DNA from: Sorangium cellulosum So ce56
GTDB lineage: Bacteria > Myxococcota_A > Polyangia > Polyangiales > Polyangiaceae
Direction: 5' to 3'
Assembly (NCBI RefSeq): GCF_000067165.1
Contig: NC_010162.1
Location: 11,768,501-11,832,500, forward strand
Length of the DNA: 64,000 nucleotides
The position numbers were made by a program, and so were the translations under genes. Below the pieces are notes generated by a model. It ran no database searches, had not been told where the DNA came from, and saw only the letters and a list, made by a program, of their open reading frames with translations. Below, one piece after another: positions 59,730 to 64,000 of this stretch (position 1 is its first letter; every line of letters begins with the position of its first letter).

Positions 59730-61471
59730 CAGGAGAGCCCTCCGGGCATCTTGGAGGCGGGCGCCGCTGCGAAGAAGAGGTACCGCTCGAGGAACTCGCC
59801 CGCGAGGCAGAACAGGAACGCCACGACCGCCATCGCCATCAGGACTTCAGAGCTCACGCCGCTGTTCGGCGCCGAGAAGAGGCTGAGCGCCGGCAGGACG
59901 ATCCCGCCGAGCACCCCGCAAGCGAAGCGCCAGCCCGTCGCGCCCTTCAGCTCCCCCGTCATCAGGATCGCGCTCCGCTTGAGCGTCGAGTGGCTCCGCT
60001 TCCGGAGGTGCCGGAACATCGAGACCTCCACGAGCAGCTTGAGCGCCGTCGTCACGCACAGGAACGCGCTCAGCGCGCGGAAGCCCCGCGTCAGGAGCAG
60101 CGCCGCGTGCTCGGCGCTCAGCAGCAGCCCGATCATCAGGACCGTCGAGCTCCCGAGGATGGCCGCCGTCGTCGCGAACTTGAAGCCCGTCAGGGCCCCG
60201 CGCCAGTGCTCCCGCTGCGTCGCGGCGTACACCATCACGGAGCAGAAGACCCCGAGGATCCCGCTCAGCGCGACCGCATACGAGAGCGGCGCCTGCGCGA
60301 GGTCGACCGGGGGCAGCGCCGAGACCACCGGGGCGAGCGCCGGGATGGCGGGCACCCAGAAGGACGCCGCGTACAGCGTCGCGGCCCCGGCGAAGAGCGA
60401 GAACCCCAGGATCTCCCGGCTGAGCCACGACGTCTTGAGCCCCAGGAAGGCCCGGAACGCGAACTGCGGCCGGCCGAGGTGAAAGAGGCTCGCCTTCAGC
60501 GCGGCGATCCCGAAGACGAGCGCGAACGTGGCGCTGTGGCCGCCGAAATCCCGCGTCGCCTGCGCGCCGAGCAGCTCGTTGAGGGCCAGGCTCACGCAGA
60601 ACGCGCCCACCGAGAGCTGCGTCAGCACCAGCATCGCGACGAGCGGAGGGTGGGAGTGCTCCCGGCTCACCTGGTAGAAGTCCGCGGGGAGCATGTTGCG
60701 CGGGAGCGACCTCTGCGTCTTGTAGGTCGTCGTCGGGATCGTGATCTCCGGCGCCGCCGCCCCCGGCAAGAACAGGCTCGTCTGGCTCTCTTGCACGGCC
60801 TGCTGCTGGTCGACCATCGTGATCCGGATGGCGCCGTTCGGGCACGACTGCACGCACGCCGGGGCCTCGTCGTTGGCCAGCCGATCGCTGCACATGTCGC
60901 ACTTGCGCACGATCCCCCGCTCCGCGTTGAACTTCGGAGCGTCGTAGGGGCACATCAGGATGCAGTACTGGCAGCCGATGCACTGGTCATCGAGGTGCTT
61001 GACGATGCCGGTGATCGGGTCCTTCTCGTAGGCCTTGACCGGGCACCCCGACATGCACGCCGGGTCCAGGCAGTGGTGGCACGCCGTCGTCACGCTCTGC
61101 TGCGCCGGCGTCTGGGGCGTGCCGCCGTGGAGGAGCCCGACCGAGCGCCACACCTCGTTGTCGTCGAGGCCGTTCAGGCTGTGGCAGGCGGTGACGCACG
61201 CCTTGCAGGCCGTGCAGGCGTCGAGGTCGACCTCGAAGCCGTACTGCTGTCCGGGCTTCGGCTTCTCGAGCGGGATCAGGTCGCGGTAGTACTTGGACTG
61301 AGCCGGGAGCGCGTGCTCCTCGTGCATCTTGGAGAACTTCTCGACCGCCGTGAGCTTCTGCTGGTCGGCCAGGAGCGAGTCCAGCAGGCTCTTGTTGTTG
61401 TCGTGGATCTTCGGCGCCGAGTTGACGATGGGTAAGCGAAAGTGAGTGTCCGAGACCTTTGCAACGCTCAT
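59729..61471 (-). CDS. DmsB-DmsC-like fusion: four-cluster ferredoxin plus quinol anchor
   Basis: 580 residues from the ATG at 61471 (AGGGAA upstream). The first 260 residues are a DmsB/NrfC-like protein with four [4Fe-4S] motifs: CTACKACVTAC, CHHCLDPACMSGCPVKAY, CIGCQYCILMCPYDAP and CDMCSD...CVQSCPNGAI. After a linker, residues 275-570 are a DmsC-type anchor with about eight membrane helices. The fusion would draw electrons from quinol and pass them to the coupled molybdoenzyme in the cytoplasm. The stop overlaps the nitrate reductase start. Confidence 0.88.
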   Translation of the reverse strand: MSVAKVSDTHFRLPIVNSAPKIHDNNKSLLDSLLADQQKLTAVEKFSKMHEEHALPAQSKYYRDLIPLEKPKPGQQYGFEVDLDACTACKACVTACHSLNGLDDNEVWRSVGLLHGGTPQTPAQQSVTTACHHCLDPACMSGCPVKAYEKDPITGIVKHLDDQCIGCQYCILMCPYDAPKFNAERGIVRKCDMCSDRLANDEAPACVQSCPNGAIRITMVDQQQAVQESQTSLFLPGAAAPEITIPTTTYKTQRSLPRNMLPADFYQVSREHSHPPLVAMLVLTQLSVGAFCVSLALNELLGAQATRDFGGHSATFALVFGIAALKASLFHLGRPQFAFRAFLGLKTSWLSREILGFSLFAGAATLYAASFWVPAIPALAPVVSALPPVDLAQAPLSYAVALSGILGVFCSVMVYAATQREHWRGALTGFKFATTAAILGSSTVLMIGLLLSAEHAALLLTRGFRALSAFLCVTTALKLLVEVSMFRHLRKRSHSTLKRSAILMTGELKGATGWRFACGVLGGIVLPALSLFSAPNSGVSSEVLMAMAVVAFLFCLAGEFLERYLFFAAAPASKMPGGLS

Positions 61472-61590
61472 CGAAATTCCCTGTTTACCCGGCGCGGAAG
61501 CCCAGCCCCGAGAACTCCAAGAGAGACACCGCGAACGGCGGCGCTTCCGCCGCACGGAAGCGCCTGGCGCTGGCTCGCCAGGTCATCCCG

Positions 61591-61989
61591 TCAGCTCGCC
61601 GCCGCGAGCGGCTCCGCCGCGGCCTGGATCTCGACACGCCCGTCCCGAATCCGGAGGGGATACACGGGGATGCTCACGCCCGGGTCGTCCAGGCACCGAC
61701 CCGACCGCAGATCGAAGTTCTGCTTGTAGATCGGCGAGGCGATCTTGGGGACGCCCCCCTTGTCCCCGACGATCCCGCGGGAGAGGACGAACGCCTTGCT
61801 GAAGGGGTCGAAGTTGCTGATGGCGTAGACCTCCTCGCCCTCGCCGACCCGGACCAGCGCGATCTGACGCTTCCCGACGAGCGCGCAGACGCCCGTGTTC
61901 GGGATGATGTCCTCTACCCCGCAGACGTCGACCCAGACCTGGGCCGTGGTCTCGCTCCGAGGCGCTTTCGAAGTGTGCAGCTCGCTCAT
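61591..61989 (-). CDS. nirD: Nitrite reductase small subunit NirD
   Basis: 132 residues with the Rieske-like fold of NirD: WVDVCGVEDIIPNTGVCALVGKRQIALVRV, then YAISNFDPFSKAFVLSRGIVGD and SPIYKQNFDLRSGRCLDDP. The Rieske iron ligands are missing, as is normal for NirD. It supports NirB in assimilatory nitrite reduction to ammonium. It lies between nirB and the anchor-protein gene, all on the minus strand. Confidence 0.92.
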   Translation of the reverse strand: MSELHTSKAPRSETTAQVWVDVCGVEDIIPNTGVCALVGKRQIALVRVGEGEEVYAISNFDPFSKAFVLSRGIVGDKGGVPKIASPIYKQNFDLRSGRCLDDPGVSIPVYPLRIRDGRVEIQAAAEPLAAAS

Positions 61990-62026
61990 GACGTTTTCCC
62001 TCAGACAAGGCCCCTCGGCCCTGCCG

Positions 62027-64000
62027 TCAGATCATCTCCTCGACGAGGTTCGACTTCTCCTGCCACGCCGCGGGGCGGTGCTGCGCGCGCTCGCTGACGA
62101 ACACGATGCTCCGGTCGGGCTCCCCGACGTTCACGAACTGGCGGAACTGCTTGAGCTTCTCGGGGTCGTTGACCGCGGCCTTCCACTCGCACTCGTACGT
62201 GGCGATGAGGTGGGCCATCTCCTTCTCGAGCTCATCGCAGATCCCGAGCGAGTCCTCGATGATCACCTGGCGGAGGTAATCCATGCCGCCCTCGAGGTTG
62301 TTGAACCACACCGACGTGCGCTGGAGCCGGTCCGCCGTGCGGATGTAGAACATCAGGAACCGGTCGAGGTACTTGATGAGCGTCGCCTCGTCGAGATCCG
62401 AGGCGAAGAGCTGGGCGTGCTGCGGCTTCATCCCGCCGTTGCCGCAGAGGTAGAGGTTGTAGCCCTTCTCCGTGGCGATGATGCCGAAGTCCTTGCCCTG
62501 CGCCTCGGCGCACTCGCGCGCGCAGCCGGACACCGCGGACTTCAGCTTGTGGGGGCTGCGCAGCCCCTTGTAGCGGTTCTCGACCGCGACCGCGAAGCCC
62601 ACCGAGTCCTGCACGCCGTAGCGGCACCAGGTGCTGCCCACGCACGACTTCACGGTGCGCAGCGCCTTGCCGTACGCGTGCCCCGACTCGAAGCCGGCGG
62701 CGATGAGCTCGCGCCAGATGTCGGGCAGCTGCTCCAGCCGCGCGCCGAACAGGTCCACGCGCTGGCCGCCGGTGATCTTCGAGTACAGGTTGTACTTCTT
62801 CGCGACCACCCCGAGGGCGATGAGCTGATCCGGCGTGATCTCGCCGCCCGCCACGCGCGGGACCACCGAGTAGGTGCCGTCCCGCTGGACGTTGGCCAGG
62901 TAGCGATCGTTCGTGTCCTGCAGCGGGAGGTGCTTCTTGCTCAGGATGTGCTCGTTCCACGTCGACGCGAGGATCGACGCCACCGCGGGCTTGCAGATCT
63001 CGCAGCCCTTGCCCTGGCCGTGGCGGGCGAGCAGGTCGTCGAACGTCTTGATCTGGTGGATCCGGACGAGGTGATAGAGCTCCTGGCGCGAGTGGTTGAA
63101 GTGCTCGCAGATGTAGTTGTTGACCGCGACGCCGGCCTTCTTGAGCTCCTTCTTCAGGATGTCGGAGATCAGCGTGGTGCACGAGCCGCAGCCCGTGCCG
63201 GCCTTGGTGTGCGCCTTGATGCCGGCGACCGTGACGTGCTTGTCGTCGCAGATGGCCGAGCAGATGGCCTTCTTCGTGACGTTCAGGCACGAGCAGATCA
63301 TGGCGGTGTCGGGCAGCGCGTCGACGCCGAGGCCCGCCGGCTTCGCGCCGTCCCGCGCCGTGACGATGAGGTCCTCCGGGTGCGGCGGGAGGACGATCTT
63401 GTTCTGCACGAGCTGGAGCAGCTGGCCGTAGTTCGCGGCGTCGCCGACCAGGATGCCGCCGAGGAGGAGCTTGCCGTCCCCGCTGACGACGAGCTTCTTG
63501 TAGACGTTCGACGTCGCGTTCATGAAGCTGAGCACGCGCGCGCCCTGCTGGGTCGCGAACGCGTCGCCGAAGCTCGCGACGTCCACGCCCATCAGCTTGA
63601 GCTTCGTGCTCATGTCGAAGCCGCTGAAGGTCTCCTTCCCGCCGGTGAGGGCGTCGACCGCGACCTTGGCCATGTGGTAGCCGGGCGCCACCAGGCCGTA
63701 GAGCTGGCTGCTATAGCTGGCGCACTCGCCGATGGCATAGATGTCCGGATCCGACGTCTGACAGCGCTCGTTGATGGCGACGCCGCCGCGGTTCCCGAGC
63801 GCGAGATCACACGCCCTCGCGAGCTCGTCCCTCGGGCGGATGCCGGCCGAGAAGACGATCATGTCGGTCTCGAGCTCGCTCTGGTCGGCGAAGACCATCC
63901 TCGCCACGCGGCCGTGCGCCGCGACGATCTCCGTCGTCGACTTGCTCGTGTGCACGTTCACGCCGAGCGACTCGATCTTCGCCCGGAGGATCGCGCCGCC
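62027..64000 (-). CDS. nirB: NADH-dependent nitrite reductase large subunit NirB, 5' part cut
   Basis: 658 residues of the C-terminal portion; the protein enters from the right edge. The visible order is the end of the FAD/NAD domain (IYAIGECA, GYHMAKVAVDALTGG), the BFD-like [2Fe-2S] domain (CSCLNVTKKAIC...TGCGSC), a second small iron-sulphur region (KGCEICKP), and the sulphite/nitrite reductase half with siroheme and [4Fe-4S] ligands (SCVGSTWCRYG, VSGCARECAEAQGKDFG, CGNGG). It reduces nitrite to ammonium with NADH. First gene of the operon in the visible part. Confidence 0.95.
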   Translation of the reverse strand, partial: GGAILRAKIESLGVNVHTSKSTTEIVAAHGRVARMVFADQSELETDMIVFSAGIRPRDELARACDLALGNRGGVAINERCQTSDPDIYAIGECASYSSQLYGLVAPGYHMAKVAVDALTGGKETFSGFDMSTKLKLMGVDVASFGDAFATQQGARVLSFMNATSNVYKKLVVSGDGKLLLGGILVGDAANYGQLLQLVQNKIVLPPHPEDLIVTARDGAKPAGLGVDALPDTAMICSCLNVTKKAICSAICDDKHVTVAGIKAHTKAGTGCGSCTTLISDILKKELKKAGVAVNNYICEHFNHSRQELYHLVRIHQIKTFDDLLARHGQGKGCEICKPAVASILASTWNEHILSKKHLPLQDTNDRYLANVQRDGTYSVVPRVAGGEITPDQLIALGVVAKKYNLYSKITGGQRVDLFGARLEQLPDIWRELIAAGFESGHAYGKALRTVKSCVGSTWCRYGVQDSVGFAVAVENRYKGLRSPHKLKSAVSGCARECAEAQGKDFGIIATEKGYNLYLCGNGGMKPQHAQLFASDLDEATLIKYLDRFLMFYIRTADRLQRTSVWFNNLEGGMDYLRQVIIEDSLGICDELEKEMAHLIATYECEWKAAVNDPEKLKQFRQFVNVGEPDRSIVFVSERAQHRPAAWQEKSNLVEEMI

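Overview
The window looks like a stretch of a large, very GC-rich myxobacterial chromosome, most likely a member of the Polyangiales such as Sorangium or Polyangium. The signs are strong G/C third-position codon use, frequent GTG starts with GTGA or ATGA stop/start overlaps, many lipoproteins with Cys-rich or Gly-rich outer parts, a eukaryote-like Ser/Thr kinase, RCC1 repeats, PEGA and ECF sigma genes, and a bacterial serpin. This is inferred from gene content, not from a database match.

Layout. 0-3.4 kb: the start of a beta-propeller lipoprotein, a small secreted YYRPAAG-repeat protein behind a strong hairpin, and a two-gene HTTM membrane unit. 3.4-4.4 kb: a decayed IS21 element. 4.4-10.4 kb: one 1980-residue multi-pass membrane P-loop protein with about ten membrane segments between Walker A and Walker B, as in KAP NTPases. 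It is visibly less GC-rich than its surroundings and is the best candidate for an undescribed system. 10.6-16.9 kb: a serpin lipoprotein, a divergent LysR/quinone reductase pair with a palindromic operator candidate, small proteins, a lone receiver and a frameshifted membrane protein. 17.1-23.5 kb: three coupled genes (two M16 homologues without the zinc motif and an alpha/beta hydrolase), then a membrane Ser/Thr kinase.

23.6-26.4 kb: a three-gene minus-strand operon of a KASIII-type ketosynthase, a haem-oxygenase-like diiron enzyme and an unrecognised protein, resembling a small biosynthetic pathway. 26.8-30.7 kb: transketolase, a small unknown protein and a phosphoesterase. 30.9-42.9 kb: a type VI secretion spike cluster with VgrG, two DUF2169 adaptor-like proteins fused to pentapeptide repeats, DUF3540, a DUF4150 PAAR-like tip, a further pentapeptide protein and duplicated zinc-ribbon genes, with a truncated third DUF2169 copy. 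No obvious toxin is present.

42.9-47.3 kb: a decayed 42-nt repeat array, a frameshifted secreted protein, an RCC1 lipoprotein and a LeuA-like enzyme with a proline-rich leader. 47.5-50.7 kb: probable remains of an integrated element, bounded by a 3' tRNA/tmRNA fragment and holding AT-richer DNA, a winged-helix gene and a phage-like fragment. 50.8-57.2 kb: two sigma factors facing a PEGA protein and two paralogous Gly-rich lipoproteins. 57.4-64 kb: a nitrate-assimilation operon read right to left: nirB (cut by the window edge), nirD, a fused DmsB/DmsC-like electron-transfer and anchor protein, and a molybdopterin nitrate reductase.
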